A DNA stretch of 64,000 bases from Clostridiaceae bacterium (GCA_910574345.1 CAJSZV010000014.1:1-64000), one strand, 5' to 3'. Counted from the stretch's first letter, positions 24,085 through 33,859 are shown. The notes: a model not told the origin generated them from the sequence alone. Translations and numbers: made by a program.

Positions 24085-26792
24085 GAATAGTCTTCCTCCT
24101 CTTCCATGATTTCCCTATAAATGGTGTCCTTCTCGTCTTCCCACAGTTCTCCTTTTTGAAATTCCTCTTCTTCCATAAGGGCTTTCCCTTTTCTGCGTCC
24201 CAGAAAACATGTTCCAAGGAGGCAGAGAATGCTAAAGGCCGTTACAGCCGCGCCTGCCCTCAGTCCCTCCGGCTCATAGGACATCTCTATGATATGGCGC
24301 CCCGCCGGAATATCCACGCTCAAAAATGTATCAAAAATCTTACCCGGTTCCTGTTTTATTCCGTCCACTTTCAATGTCCATCCCTTATCATAGGGAATGC
24401 TGGTAAACAAGACTCCCGGCTGACCTGCCTCGATCTCTCCGTTCACCTTTGTATCCCGCCATCTGGTGATTTTCAGCGGATACCTGTTCAGTCTCTCGCA
24501 GACGGACCGAAGGCCCTCATTGGAAAAACGGTAGATTCGGGCATTTAAGTCTTCGCTGTCCTCCTCATTTTCAATGCGAATCTCCACATCCGCCCGGCAT
24601 ATTCCAAGTTCCAGCAGAAACCCCCGGTTCACGTTTTTGAAGGTCTGAGTGTCTTCCCCCATGGTCACCTTCACTTCTTTTACCTGCTTGTTGGCAATAT
24701 ATACATAATAGTCGCCATCCTCTGTCGGTGTATACCGGAATGTGGTGCCGTAGTTTTCCCCGCCTCCGTCCAAAAGCACACGCTCCGCACCGATTACATC
24801 GCATAAGTTATTCTGAACTTCCGCCGGATTCCCCAGATCCCGCTGCCAGTCCGTCTCCAGGTCAGAGGCCACCAGAAAACCAAGAGGAAGGGTAGCCTCG
24901 CGTTCATACAGCCAGGTATCCCCGCTCATGTCAACCAGATTCAGCATGTCATTGTCATTCTGTTCCGAAGAATAAAGACCATATTTTACAGAAAAGAGGG
25001 AATCCACCAAAGGCGTGCTTCCCGTAATGCTGTAAGCGTTGGTATTTCCTTCACATCCCACGCTTTTAAAGAAATCCGTCAGGTTTGCATTGGCGGTAGA
25101 GGAAAATAAAGACACAGAGGGGAAATTCATCCAGGCTCCGTCATTTTTCGTCTTGCGGGTTACCTTCTCAATCCGGTAAAATGTATCACTGGGAACCAGA
25201 GATTTTGTCAGTTCCCTTACGTCCTCATTATCCTTTATATAACTGGTTCTGCTGGTGGTGGTAACACTGGTCACCGTGGTATTCACAGCCGCTTCCACAG
25301 ATACCGTCAAAAGTCCCAGGGCCATTAAGGTGCCGTAACTTGTCCGCCCATGTTTGTAAAGCCAGAGAATCCCACCGTAGAGCGCCAAAAACAAAATAGC
25401 CACATAATAAACAGCGAAATGGAAATCTTCCTGCTCTACCAGCTTCTCCGCCAGAATCACGAAAATCACTGCCCCCCAAAAAGCAAGGGCAATATGCTTC
25501 CATGGAGTGGTGTCCAGATTCATGTAAGCCCTGTAGCAGATTAAGAGCATTAAAAAAATATAGATAAAGGACTGCCGGCAGGGAAGGCTGTTGGGAAAAT
25601 GGAATCCGTGCCAGATGAAATTCAGGGCATTGACGGAAAAGCTGGCAAAGAACAGCAGAAGCAGGCCGCAGTACACCGCTTTCTCCCGCAGGCGGATCCT
25701 TTTGCAGCCCAGATACAGCAAAAAGAACATGAGAACTGCCACGCCGCAGTAGATATTGGGCCAGTGGTCCAGCCCGATCTCCGTCTCAACATTGCCTATA
25801 TGTCTTGCAAACATATCAAACATGGAAAAATAGGAGTTCCATGTCTTTGGAAACGTGGATTCCGCCGATGCAGTCATCTGCAGGGCATAAATTTCAGGAA
25901 GCAAAACCACTGCCGCCATGCCTCCCGAAAGCAGGGAGTACCCGGTAAACCGCCCTATATGGCCCATATAATCCCTGAGCCCTTTTCCCTTTTTGGCTGT
26001 CAAAATCAAAAGGGCCAGAAAATATATGACCATAAAAATACAGATCATAATGGAGATGTAATAGTTTGACAAAATGCTTAAGCCTAAGGCGACACAGTAC
26101 ATCATGCCGCTCTTTTCATTAACCAGCCCTTCCAGTCCAAGCATAATAAGGGGGAACAAAAGAATACAGTCCAGCCACATAATATTCCAGCTGTATGCAG
26201 CCATGTATCCTGACAGCGCATAAAAAATCCCGAAAAATCCTGCCCCGAAATCATCCTTTCCGCAATGCCTTCTCAGATAATACGTGAAAGTCAGCCCTGA
26301 GAGGCCGATTTTTAAGACAATGGAATAGGTCATAAATTCGATAACCAGCCCCTTGGGACACAAGATCAGAAGCCAGTTAAGAGGACTGGCCAGATAGTAG
26401 GCATAAAGGGCGGAAAAATTAACGCCCATGCCTATATCCCAGCTGTAGAACAGACTTCCGCCCTGGCTTAATTTATACTGGAACTCGGAAAAAAAGGGCG
26501 CATATTGATGGTACATATCCGTTCTCAGAAAGCTCTGCTCCCCGAAGGGAAAGATTCCCCTCTGGGCAAAGATAACAATCATAACCACCACCGGAATGCA
26601 AAAAGCAGCCCACAGCCCATCAGAAGGTTTAAAACACCCCTTAAGCGCGGCTGCCGGCTTTATGGTCCACTGCATTCTTTTTTTCTTTCTGCTTCTCGGC
26701 CGTTCCGTCCAGTCCGGCGTCCCGTCAGTCACAGATCCGCCCAATATCTCCTCCAGCTCATCCGATACTTTTCTTATCTCTTCATTCTCCAT
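24081..26792 (-). CDS. yfhO: YfhO-family integral membrane protein
   Basis: This 903-residue protein has a cytoplasmic N-terminus and about 12 membrane helices (about 55-480). A large external domain follows (about 500-850; TFYRIEKVTRKTKNDGAWMN), then a last helix and a charged tail. YfhO proteins resemble C-type glycosyltransferases and in Firmicutes glycosylate lipoteichoic or wall teichoic acids using lipid-linked sugars. The GtrA-like flippase candidate directly upstream fits this role. The overlap with argH is 4 bp. Confidence 0.88.
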   Translation of the reverse strand: MENEEIRKVSDELEEILGGSVTDGTPDWTERPRSRKKKRMQWTIKPAAALKGCFKPSDGLWAAFCIPVVVMIVIFAQRGIFPFGEQSFLRTDMYHQYAPFFSEFQYKLSQGGSLFYSWDIGMGVNFSALYAYYLASPLNWLLILCPKGLVIEFMTYSIVLKIGLSGLTFTYYLRRHCGKDDFGAGFFGIFYALSGYMAAYSWNIMWLDCILLFPLIMLGLEGLVNEKSGMMYCVALGLSILSNYYISIMICIFMVIYFLALLILTAKKGKGLRDYMGHIGRFTGYSLLSGGMAAVVLLPEIYALQMTASAESTFPKTWNSYFSMFDMFARHIGNVETEIGLDHWPNIYCGVAVLMFFLLYLGCKRIRLREKAVYCGLLLLFFASFSVNALNFIWHGFHFPNSLPCRQSFIYIFLMLLICYRAYMNLDTTPWKHIALAFWGAVIFVILAEKLVEQEDFHFAVYYVAILFLALYGGILWLYKHGRTSYGTLMALGLLTVSVEAAVNTTVTSVTTTSRTSYIKDNEDVRELTKSLVPSDTFYRIEKVTRKTKNDGAWMNFPSVSLFSSTANANLTDFFKSVGCEGNTNAYSITGSTPLVDSLFSVKYGLYSSEQNDNDMLNLVDMSGDTWLYEREATLPLGFLVASDLETDWQRDLGNPAEVQNNLCDVIGAERVLLDGGGENYGTTFRYTPTEDGDYYVYIANKQVKEVKVTMGEDTQTFKNVNRGFLLELGICRADVEIRIENEEDSEDLNARIYRFSNEGLRSVCERLNRYPLKITRWRDTKVNGEIEAGQPGVLFTSIPYDKGWTLKVDGIKQEPGKIFDTFLSVDIPAGRHIIEMSYEPEGLRAGAAVTAFSILCLLGTCFLGRRKGKALMEEEEFQKGELWEDEKDTIYREIMEEEEDYS

Positions 26793-26793
26793 A

Positions 26794-27219
26794 TCAATCG
26801 TTTTTCTTATTACCCTTCTTAAAAATAAACAGTTTGCTCAAAATATAATTCAACACCAAAGAGACCGCCGATACCACCAGTTTTCCAAAAAACTCATTCC
26901 AGTGAAGCACGTCCACCATAATGATCATTCCCACCATGGTAATCACGCCTGTAGCCGCCCTGCATGCCACGAAAGAGACAAACTCTTTCCACAGATAGTT
27001 CAGACGGATGTCAAAGCTTCGGAACACAATAAATTTGTTGGTAATAAACGCAAAGATCACTGCCGCCGCCCAGCTTAAGGCTGTGGACACCCGATAGTCC
27101 GCACCCGCAGCCCAGAGCACAGCATAAGTGACCCAGTCTACGGCTGTGGTCAGCACTCCGAAGATAATATAGGTGATGCTTTCTCTGTTGCATAGCTTAT
27201 TCCATATGGTTGAAATCAT
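26794..27219 (-). CDS. GtrA-family membrane protein
   Basis: This 141-residue protein has four membrane helices and the family opening (ITYIIFGVLTTAVDWVTYAVLW, KFIVFRSF, LNYILSKLFIFKK). GtrA-like proteins are thought to flip undecaprenyl-phosphate-linked sugars to the outer face. The gene ends one base before the yfhO start, so the two likely supply and use the same lipid-linked sugar in envelope glycosylation. Confidence 0.88.
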   Translation of the reverse strand: MISTIWNKLCNRESITYIIFGVLTTAVDWVTYAVLWAAGADYRVSTALSWAAAVIFAFITNKFIVFRSFDIRLNYLWKEFVSFVACRAATGVITMVGMIIMVDVLHWNEFFGKLVVSAVSLVLNYILSKLFIFKKGNKKND

Positions 27220-27265
27220 GTGCGGCGGCTCCTGTGTGTATTTTTTAAATCAGCGGTATCATTTT

Positions 27266-28555
27266 CTACTGCATATCTTTAAGAAGTCTGTCCACGCTTA
27301 CTAATTTTACACATAAGGCAAACAGTTCCATGGCCAGTTTCAAATCACCGAGAGGCGGATAGGAAGGCGCAATGCGGATGTTGCTGTCATGAGGGTCTTT
27401 TCCGTAAGGATAGGTGGCCCCAGCCCCGGTCATAATCAGACCTGCCTTCTTGCATCTGGCCACAATACTCTTGGCGCATCCGTCCAGGGAATCAAAGGCC
27501 ATAAAATATCCGCCCTTTGGCGTGGTCCAGGTTCCGATTCCCAGCCCCTCCAGTTCATTGGTCAAAATCTCGTCAACTGCCTCAAACTTCGGCCTCATAA
27601 TGTCGGCATGGAGACGCATGTGCTCCACCATGCCGTGGATGTCCCCGAAGAACCGCACATGACGCAGCTGGTTTACCTTATCATGGCCGATAGTCTGAAT
27701 TCTCAGCTGCTTTTTAATATCCACCAGGTTGTTCTGCGATGCCGCTATGGCGGCGATACCGGAACCCGGAAAACTGATCTTTGATGTGGAGGCAAACTTG
27801 TATGCCAGATCAGGATTGCCGGCCCTCTTGCACTCCGCCAGAATCTCAATAAGATGATCCTGCTCATGGTCATAAAGGTGATGGATGGTATATGCGTTGT
27901 CCCAGTAAATCCTGAAATCCTTGGCTGCCGGTTTCAGTCGCGCAAAACGGCGCACCGTATCATCAGAATAGGAGATTCCCTGAGGATTGGAATACTTGGG
28001 CACACACCAGATTCCCTTGATGGCCTCATCCTCAGCCACCAGCTTTTCCACAAGCTCCATATCCGGCCCTGTCTCCAGCATGGGGACTGTGATCATATCA
28101 ATACCGAAATATTCAGTAATGGCGAAATGTCTGTCATAGCCCGGCACCGGACAGAGAAATTTTACCTTGTCCAGCTTGCACCAGGGAGTATTGCCCATAA
28201 CGCCGTGGGTCATGGAACGGGAAATAGTGTCATACATAACATTCAGGCTGGAGTTTCCATAGATAATAATCTGATCCGGATGGACTTCCATCATATCCGC
28301 CAGCAGTTCCTTGGCCTCGCTGATACCGTCCAGAACACCATAATTACGGCAATCGGTTCCGTCGTCACAAGTTAAGTCGTCATCACTGCTGAGTACATCC
28401 ATCATCCCCATGGACAAGTCCAGCTGATCCACACTGGGCTTTCCTCTGGACATATCCAGCTTCAAGTCCTTTCCCTGAAATTCCCGATACTTTATCTTCA
28501 ATTCTTTCCTCAATGTCTGCAGTTCTTCCCGTGTCATCTCCGCATATGGTTTCAT
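27266..28555 (-). CDS. Aspartate aminotransferase, class Ic
   Basis: This 429-residue pyridoxal-phosphate enzyme shows KLDMSRGKPS, RNYGVLDGI, CPVPGYDRHFAITE, YWDNAYTIHHL and the likely PLP lysine K259 in STSKISFPGSG. These closely follow the actinobacterial/clostridial class Ic aspartate aminotransferase. It interconverts aspartate plus 2-oxoglutarate with oxaloacetate plus glutamate. The start at 28555 follows GGAGAGG. It lies 52 bp after gatB with no visible terminator, so it may be the fifth gene of the T-box operon and feed aspartate to the AspRS. Confidence 0.88.
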   Translation of the reverse strand: MKPYAEMTREELQTLRKELKIKYREFQGKDLKLDMSRGKPSVDQLDLSMGMMDVLSSDDDLTCDDGTDCRNYGVLDGISEAKELLADMMEVHPDQIIIYGNSSLNVMYDTISRSMTHGVMGNTPWCKLDKVKFLCPVPGYDRHFAITEYFGIDMITVPMLETGPDMELVEKLVAEDEAIKGIWCVPKYSNPQGISYSDDTVRRFARLKPAAKDFRIYWDNAYTIHHLYDHEQDHLIEILAECKRAGNPDLAYKFASTSKISFPGSGIAAIAASQNNLVDIKKQLRIQTIGHDKVNQLRHVRFFGDIHGMVEHMRLHADIMRPKFEAVDEILTNELEGLGIGTWTTPKGGYFMAFDSLDGCAKSIVARCKKAGLIMTGAGATYPYGKDPHDSNIRIAPSYPPLGDLKLAMELFALCVKLVSVDRLLKDMQ

Positions 28556-28607
28556 CTCGGTCCTCTCCTTCCGCATTATCCGCTCATTTAGCTAATTTAC
28601 CCTATCT

Positions 28608-30047
28608 CTACTGTTTCGTCAAGAGTTCTTTTACAATCTTATTCACCAGCCCCGGATCTGCCTTGCCTTTCATGGCTCTCATGGTCTGGCCTACCAGATA
28701 TCCCATAGCCTTTTCTTTTCCGCTGCGGTAGTCTTCCACTGACTGAGGATTAGCGGCTATGATTTCCTCTATCGTCTTCTGAAGGGCTCCCTCATCACTG
28801 ACCATTCTAAGGCCCTTCTCCTCCACATATTGCTCCGGATCCACATCATGAATAAATATTTCTTCAAAAACCGTTTTTGCTACGGTTCTGTTAATGGTTC
28901 CTTTATCCACCAGGCGAATCAGCTTTGCCAAATTTTCGGGGCTGAAAGCAATATCCTCCGGATCCTGTTCCTTCTCTTTCAAAAGGCGCATAGTCTCCAC
29001 CATAAGCCAGTTGGATGCCTCCTTTGGTCTTCCGCAGAGAGCCGCTGTCTCCTCGAATACATCCGCCATATGCTTGGAGGAAGTAAGAATCTTCGCGTCA
29101 TATTCCGGAATCTGAAACTCCTTTTCATATCTCTCCATTTTTTCAGGCTGCAGTTCCGGCTGGCGGCTGCGGACTCTCTCAATCCACTCATGGCTTATGA
29201 CTACGGGCATCAAATCCGGATCTGGAAAATATCTGTAGTCCTGAGCGTCTTCCTTGGAGCGCATAGCATAGGAACTCTCCTTGTTGTCATCCCACCTTCT
29301 TGTCTCCTGGATTACCTTTTTCCCCTCCTCGATCCGTTCAATCTGTCTCTTTCTCTCCCCTTCAATGGCTCTGGCTATGGCTTTAAATGAATTTAAGTTT
29401 TTCATCTCTGTCCTTGTGCCGAAAGCATCCGACCCTACTTCCCGGACGGACAGATTCACATCAGCTCTCATGGACCCTTCCTGCAGCTTGCAGTCCGATG
29501 CCCCCAGATATTGGATCATCATTCTGAGCTTGTCAAGATAGGCGATAACCTCCTCTGCATTTCTCATGTCCGGCTCCGATACAATCTCGATCAATGGCAC
29601 ACCGCTGCGGTTATAGTCAACCAGGGAACAATCCTCCCACTCGTCATGAATCAGCTTTCCCGCATCCTCCTCCATATGAATCTCATGAATCCCGATTCTC
29701 TTTTTCCCTGCTCCCGTCTCGATTTCCACCCAGCCGTCATGGCAGATAGGCAGATACAGCTGGGATATCTGATAGTTCTGAGGATTATCGGGGTAAAAAT
29801 AATTCTTTCGGTCAAATTTACAATATTGATTGATCTCACAGTTCGCCGCCAGGCCTACTGCCAGAGCATACTCTACCACCTGCTTGTTGAGAACGGGAAG
29901 GGATCCGGGCATACCGGTGCACACAGGACATGTGTGGGTGTTGGGCTCTCCCCCGAACTCTGTGGAACATCCGCAGAAAATCTTCGTCTTTGTCGCCAGT
30001 TCTACATGAACTTCAAGGCCGATTACGGTTTCATACTGTCTGCTCAT
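28608..30047 (-). CDS. gatB: Asp/Glu-tRNA amidotransferase subunit B
   Basis: This 479-residue protein opens with the GatB signature (ETVIGLEVHVELATKTKIFCGC, CPVCTGMPGSLPVLN) and ends in the helical tail domain (MGYLVGQTMRAMKGKADPGLVN). GatB activates mischarged Asp-tRNA(Asn) or Glu-tRNA(Gln) by phosphorylation for amidation. The zinc-type cysteine cluster CGC/CPVC is present. It starts directly after the gatA stop, completing gatCAB. Confidence 0.97.
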   Translation of the reverse strand: MSRQYETVIGLEVHVELATKTKIFCGCSTEFGGEPNTHTCPVCTGMPGSLPVLNKQVVEYALAVGLAANCEINQYCKFDRKNYFYPDNPQNYQISQLYLPICHDGWVEIETGAGKKRIGIHEIHMEEDAGKLIHDEWEDCSLVDYNRSGVPLIEIVSEPDMRNAEEVIAYLDKLRMMIQYLGASDCKLQEGSMRADVNLSVREVGSDAFGTRTEMKNLNSFKAIARAIEGERKRQIERIEEGKKVIQETRRWDDNKESSYAMRSKEDAQDYRYFPDPDLMPVVISHEWIERVRSRQPELQPEKMERYEKEFQIPEYDAKILTSSKHMADVFEETAALCGRPKEASNWLMVETMRLLKEKEQDPEDIAFSPENLAKLIRLVDKGTINRTVAKTVFEEIFIHDVDPEQYVEEKGLRMVSDEGALQKTIEEIIAANPQSVEDYRSGKEKAMGYLVGQTMRAMKGKADPGLVNKIVKELLTKQ

Positions 30048-31490
30048 CTATCTCCCCTCCCCTGTCTGTTCCCATGCATAGGCTGCCCGGATGATTTTTT
30101 TCTCCTCAAAGCAGTCTCCCATCAGCTGCAGGCCGATTGGAAGTCCTTTGGAATCCCGGCCGCAGGGCACGGTCATGGCCGGAAGCCCTGCCAGATTGAC
30201 GGAAACCGTATAAATATCTCCCAGATACATCTTAAGAGGATCCCCAAGGGACTCGCCGAGACGGGGAGCCGTAGAAGGAGCCGCAGGCCCCAGAATCACA
30301 TCATACTGTTGAAACGCCTTGTCAAAGGCCTGTTTGATCAATGCCTTTGTCCGCAGGGCCTTCAGATAGTAAGCGTCATAATAACCGGAGCTTAAGACAA
30401 AAGAGCCCAGCATAATGCGCCTTTTCACCTCAGGGCCGAATCCTTCAGAACGGCTCCTCTTATACATCTGATGAAGCCCTTCATATTCCTTAGCCCTCAG
30501 GCCATATTTCACGCCGTCAAACCGTGACAGGTTGGAGCTTGCCTCCGCCGAAGCGATGACATAATAGGCCGGAATGGCATACTCCGTAAGGCTTAGATCA
30601 AACTCCTCCACTATGGCTCCTTTTTCCTCCAGAACCTTGGCTGCCTTAAGAACCGCCGCCTTCACTTCCTCATCCAGACCTTCCCCCAGATAATCCCTGG
30701 GAATCCCGATTTTCATTCCCTTTACATCATCTGCCAAGGCTTCGGTGAAATGCAAATCCTTTCTCGGAACGGACGTACTGTCCTTTTTGTCGTAGGAAGC
30801 TATGGTCTCCAGAACTGCCGCACAGTCAGACACATTTTTCCCAATAGGCCCTATCTGGTCCAGAGAAGAACCATAAGCGATCAATCCGTACCTTGAAACA
30901 GTGCCGTAAGTAGGCTTTATGCCCGTTACACCGCAGAACGAACTGGGCTGCCGGATTGAACCTCCCGTATCAGAGCCCAAGGCATAAAAGCATTCGTCCG
31001 CCGCCACGGCCGCGCAGGAACCGCCGGAAGAGCCTCCCGGCACATGGTCAGGATTCCATGGATTCCTGGTGACCCCGAATGCTGATGTCTCCGTGGTACT
31101 GCCCATGGCGAATTCATCCATATTGGTTTTCCCTATGATGACAGCCCCTGCTCTCTCTAAGTTCTCCACAGCCTGAGCCGTATAAGCAGGCACAAAATTA
31201 TATAAAATATGGGAACTGCATGTAGTCAGCAGCCCTTTGGTACACAGATTATCCTTCACTGCCACAGGCACGCCGGCCAGAGGATTTGCCAGAGTACCGT
31301 CTTCTATCATAGCCTGAACTTTCTCTGCCCTTTTTAATGCGCCTTCCTCATCCACCGTCACATAAGCATGAATCACCGGTTCTTTCTCTTTGATCTGCTT
31401 AAGAACCGCCTCTGCGGCTTCCACAGCGCTTATTTCCTTCTTCCTGATCTTCTTTCCCAATTCCAGGGCGCTTAACTCCAATATACTCAC
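30048..31490 (-). CDS. gatA: Asp/Glu-tRNA amidotransferase subunit A
   Basis: This 480-residue amidase-signature protein releases ammonia from glutamine for GatB. The Ser-cisSer-Lys triad is visible: Lys in VAVKDNL, and both Ser in the GGSSGGS and DTGGSIRQPS region. A GTG start at 31490 (VSILELSALELG) is chosen over an upstream ATG because AAGGAGAA precedes it and the length then matches the family (about 485). It follows gatC by 31 bp. Confidence 0.96.
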   Translation of the reverse strand: MSILELSALELGKKIRKKEISAVEAAEAVLKQIKEKEPVIHAYVTVDEEGALKRAEKVQAMIEDGTLANPLAGVPVAVKDNLCTKGLLTTCSSHILYNFVPAYTAQAVENLERAGAVIIGKTNMDEFAMGSTTETSAFGVTRNPWNPDHVPGGSSGGSCAAVAADECFYALGSDTGGSIRQPSSFCGVTGIKPTYGTVSRYGLIAYGSSLDQIGPIGKNVSDCAAVLETIASYDKKDSTSVPRKDLHFTEALADDVKGMKIGIPRDYLGEGLDEEVKAAVLKAAKVLEEKGAIVEEFDLSLTEYAIPAYYVIASAEASSNLSRFDGVKYGLRAKEYEGLHQMYKRSRSEGFGPEVKRRIMLGSFVLSSGYYDAYYLKALRTKALIKQAFDKAFQQYDVILGPAAPSTAPRLGESLGDPLKMYLGDIYTVSVNLAGLPAMTVPCGRDSKGLPIGLQLMGDCFEEKKIIRAAYAWEQTGEGR

Positions 31491-31521
31491 ACCGATTCTC
31501 CTTCCCGGCACTCTGCCTCTC

Positions 31522-31821
31522 TTATCCCTGCTCCATAGTCCCCGGCACCTTAAATGCTCCGTCTTTCTGCTCCGGAGCATTTGCCAGGATATTCTCCCTG
31601 TCGTCCCCATTGACCACCGCATCCTCCCGGAAAACATTATTCATAGAGAACACATGGGACATAGGCTCCACGCCCTCGGTGTCCAGTTCATTGAGCTTAT
31701 CAATATAATCCAGCATTCTGCCCATATCCCTCTTCGCTTCCTCCTTTTCTTCGTCGGAAAGCTCCAGCTTCGCCAGAATGCCCACATACTCTATCGTCTC
31801 ATTGCTAATCATATTTGCCAT
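31522..31821 (-). CDS. gatC: Asp/Glu-tRNA amidotransferase subunit C
   Basis: This 99-residue protein ([55 protein letters not shown]) is a typical GatC, the belt that holds GatA and GatB together. The start at 31821 is preferred over an upstream ATG by homology length and a GGTGGGAAG site. It lies 97 bp downstream of aspS, in the order aspS-gatC-gatA-gatB. Confidence 0.95.
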   Translation of the reverse strand: MANMISNETIEYVGILAKLELSDEEKEEAKRDMGRMLDYIDKLNELDTEGVEPMSHVFSMNNVFREDAVVNGDDRENILANAPEQKDGAFKVPGTMEQG

Positions 31822-31918
31822 CTTCCCACCATCCTTTCTCTCTCTGCACAAAGGCAGCCTCACTGCGAACCCATAGACTCAAACCGGATATTCTCTCAGC
31901 GTTCCCCCTCACACCCCG

Positions 31919-33250
31919 TCATGGCTCCAGCCTGGTCACATCCCTCGGAAACAGAGATGTCTCCCGCACATTCTGTTCATCCAAAAGACGCATGGTAAGT
32001 CTCTCCAGCCCAATCCCCAATCCTCCGTGGGGCGGCATACCGTATTTGAATATCATCAGATAGGAAGCTATATCTTCCGGCTCCATATGTCTCTTCTCCA
32101 TCTTGGCCAATATTTCCTGGTAATCATGGATTCTCTGGCCTCCCGTGGTCACCTCAAGCCCCTTGAACAAAAGATCAAAACTTAAGGTAAATCTGGGATC
32201 CGCCGGGTCCTCCATGGCATAAAAGGGACGTTTCTTTGCGGGATAATGGGTGACAAACACAAAATCCCTGTCATACTCTTCCTTAAAATACCGTCCGATG
32301 AGCAGTTCCTCCTCCGGTTCCAGGTCATATGGGTTTTTTATCTTCCTGTTGTATTTTTCCGACACCAGTTCCTTGGCCTTGTCAAAACGCACAGACGGGA
32401 TTTTGTCAACAGCCGGAAGGCTCACATCCAGCATCTTAAGTTCCTTATGGTACTCTCTTTCCAGAAGTTCCATGGTGTACTGAAGAAACCCTGTCTCCAT
32501 GGCCATAACGTCCTCAAAACCGTCAATATAGCCCATCTCAAAATCCAGACCTATATACTCATTTAAGTGCCGCGTGGTGTTGTGCTTCTCCGCCCTGAAT
32601 ACGGGAGCCACCTCAAAAACCCGGTCATAAACGCCTACCATGGTCTGTTTATAAAACTGAGGGCTCTGGCCAAGCTCCGCCTTTTTGTTGAAATAATCAA
32701 GGCGGAATACATTGGAACCGCCCTCCGCTCCCCTGGCCACTATCTTGGGTGTGTGAATCTCCGTAAATCCCTGGCTGTGAAGGAAATCCCGAAAGCCTCT
32801 TACGAGCCCTTCCTGTATCCTGAACTTCGCCCTTTCCCTCACGTTCCGCAAAGACACAGGGCGCATGGCCAGCCTTGCCTCCAAAGAAGTATGCATTTTA
32901 TACTTGTTCACGGCAATAGGCAGCACCTCATCTGGCTTTGACAATACTCTTACACTTTTAAGGCGAATCTCAAATCCAAAGGGCGCCCTTTCCTCCATGG
33001 CCACCACACCAGACGCTTCAATTGCCGATTCTTCTTTCAGCTCTTTTATATTAAAATCCGTTTTTCCTTCCTCGTAAACACACTGTACCAGTCCGTCGGC
33101 TTTCCGCAGAATAAGGAAAGCCACGTCCCCCATATCCCGGATATTATGAACAGCTCCGTTTATCTTCACGCATTTCCCCTTATAATCTCCCTCCAGAATT
33201 TCCTGAATTCCCACAGTTTCCTTTTGTTTTACTCCTGTTAAAAATTCCAT
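31919..33250 (-). CDS. aspS: Aspartyl-tRNA synthetase, archaeal (non-discriminating) type
   Basis: This 443-residue class II synthetase lacks the roughly 110-residue GAD insertion of bacterial AspRS (about 590) and so belongs to the archaeal/eukaryal genre. It has an OB-fold anticodon domain (about 20-110), motif 2 around FRAEKHNTTRHLNEY and motif 3 GGLGIGLERLTMRLL. Such enzymes in Firmicutes charge both tRNA(Asp) and tRNA(Asn) with Asp; gatCAB then amidates Asp-tRNA(Asn). The upstream T-box reads Asn. Three ATGs are in tandem; the third (33250) has the best spacing from AAGGAG. Confidence 0.93.
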   Translation of the reverse strand: MEFLTGVKQKETVGIQEILEGDYKGKCVKINGAVHNIRDMGDVAFLILRKADGLVQCVYEEGKTDFNIKELKEESAIEASGVVAMEERAPFGFEIRLKSVRVLSKPDEVLPIAVNKYKMHTSLEARLAMRPVSLRNVRERAKFRIQEGLVRGFRDFLHSQGFTEIHTPKIVARGAEGGSNVFRLDYFNKKAELGQSPQFYKQTMVGVYDRVFEVAPVFRAEKHNTTRHLNEYIGLDFEMGYIDGFEDVMAMETGFLQYTMELLEREYHKELKMLDVSLPAVDKIPSVRFDKAKELVSEKYNRKIKNPYDLEPEEELLIGRYFKEEYDRDFVFVTHYPAKKRPFYAMEDPADPRFTLSFDLLFKGLEVTTGGQRIHDYQEILAKMEKRHMEPEDIASYLMIFKYGMPPHGGLGIGLERLTMRLLDEQNVRETSLFPRDVTRLEP

Positions 33251-33276
33251 CATCATCTCTCCTTACCTGAATGTAA

Positions 33277-33375
33277 TGATGCCAGGGTCAAAAGGTCGTG
33301 TATGACATGCTTGCATGTCAATACATGACTTTAGGATTGCGGGAGCATGAAATGCGAAGCAATCCGTAGGCATCA
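33277..33375. ncRNA. Compact folded element in the aspS leader
   Basis: TGATGCC (33277-33283) and GGCATCA (33369-33375) enclose two hairpins. The first, at 33295-33329, has a near-perfect 16-bp stem around a CATGC/GCATG core. The second, at 33334-33365, pairs GGATTGC with GCAATCC and nests GCAT/ATGC inside. The result is a three-way junction of about 99 bases. It lies downstream of the T-box terminator and upstream of aspS. It could be a structured RNA or a mobile palindromic repeat; I do not recognise a known class. Confidence 0.5.
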
Positions 33376-33451
33376 GGGCTCAAAAAACCTTTTAACTCCA
33401 ACATCATATAATACTGTGATTCCGGTGAGGATTTCCCGTTTTATGACAAAC

Positions 33452-33824
33452 AAAAATCCCGCCCCGGAATACTGTTACATACTCCGGGACGGGACATTCT
33501 ATATGGTGTCGTGGCCCTCTAAAGGCCTTGACCCTGGCGGGCTTTCACCCACTTCCTGTCATATCATGTTCCGCGGTACCACCCGCATTGAGACCGATCC
33601 TGGCAAAAACCGATGCTCCTCTCTCGACACGTAACGAGTGTCAAACGGATATCCCTACTTACTTTTACTTTCGCAGCCAAAGGTTCGAAATACCGGCTCC
33701 GGAGTGTTCCCTTACAGCCTGGCCCAACCTGACAGCGCTCTCAGCCGGTGACGCCGTCTTTCTGTCGAAGTTCCGTAGGCAAGAGTCTCCTTCTCAGCCT
33801 TTTGGTGCTTTGCCGCACTAAATT
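33452..33824 (-). ncRNA. T-box riboswitch, tRNA(Asn) type
   Basis: The T-box bulge GGGTGGTACCGCGGAAC lies at 33568-33584. Stem I elements and a strong terminator follow the usual order; CCCGTCCCGGAGTA pairs with TATTCCGGGGCGGG before a T-run at 33452-33456. The specifier position, just before ACTCCGGAGC on the 3' side of stem I, reads AAC (33706-33708), an Asn codon; GAC is not seen there. Uncharged tRNA(Asn) should pair with AAC and the T-box and allow readthrough into aspS-gatCAB. The codon choice rests on manual alignment. Confidence 0.85.
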
Positions 33825-33830
33825 GGAATT

Positions 33831-33859
33831 ATAGTAGCACAACTTTATTTTGATTGCAA
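33831..33859 (-). promoter_or_regulatory. Promoter of the T-box/aspS operon
   Basis: The minus strand has TTGCAA, 17 bp, TACTAT with an extended TG before the -10. Transcription would begin near 33824, at the 5' edge of the T-box leader. Confidence 0.65.

Noticed and set aside
31491-31637. Longer N-terminus for GatA from an upstream ATG
   Set aside because: It would overlap most of the gatC 3' end and add 49 basic residues absent from GatA proteins; the GTG with AAGGAGAA fits the family length.
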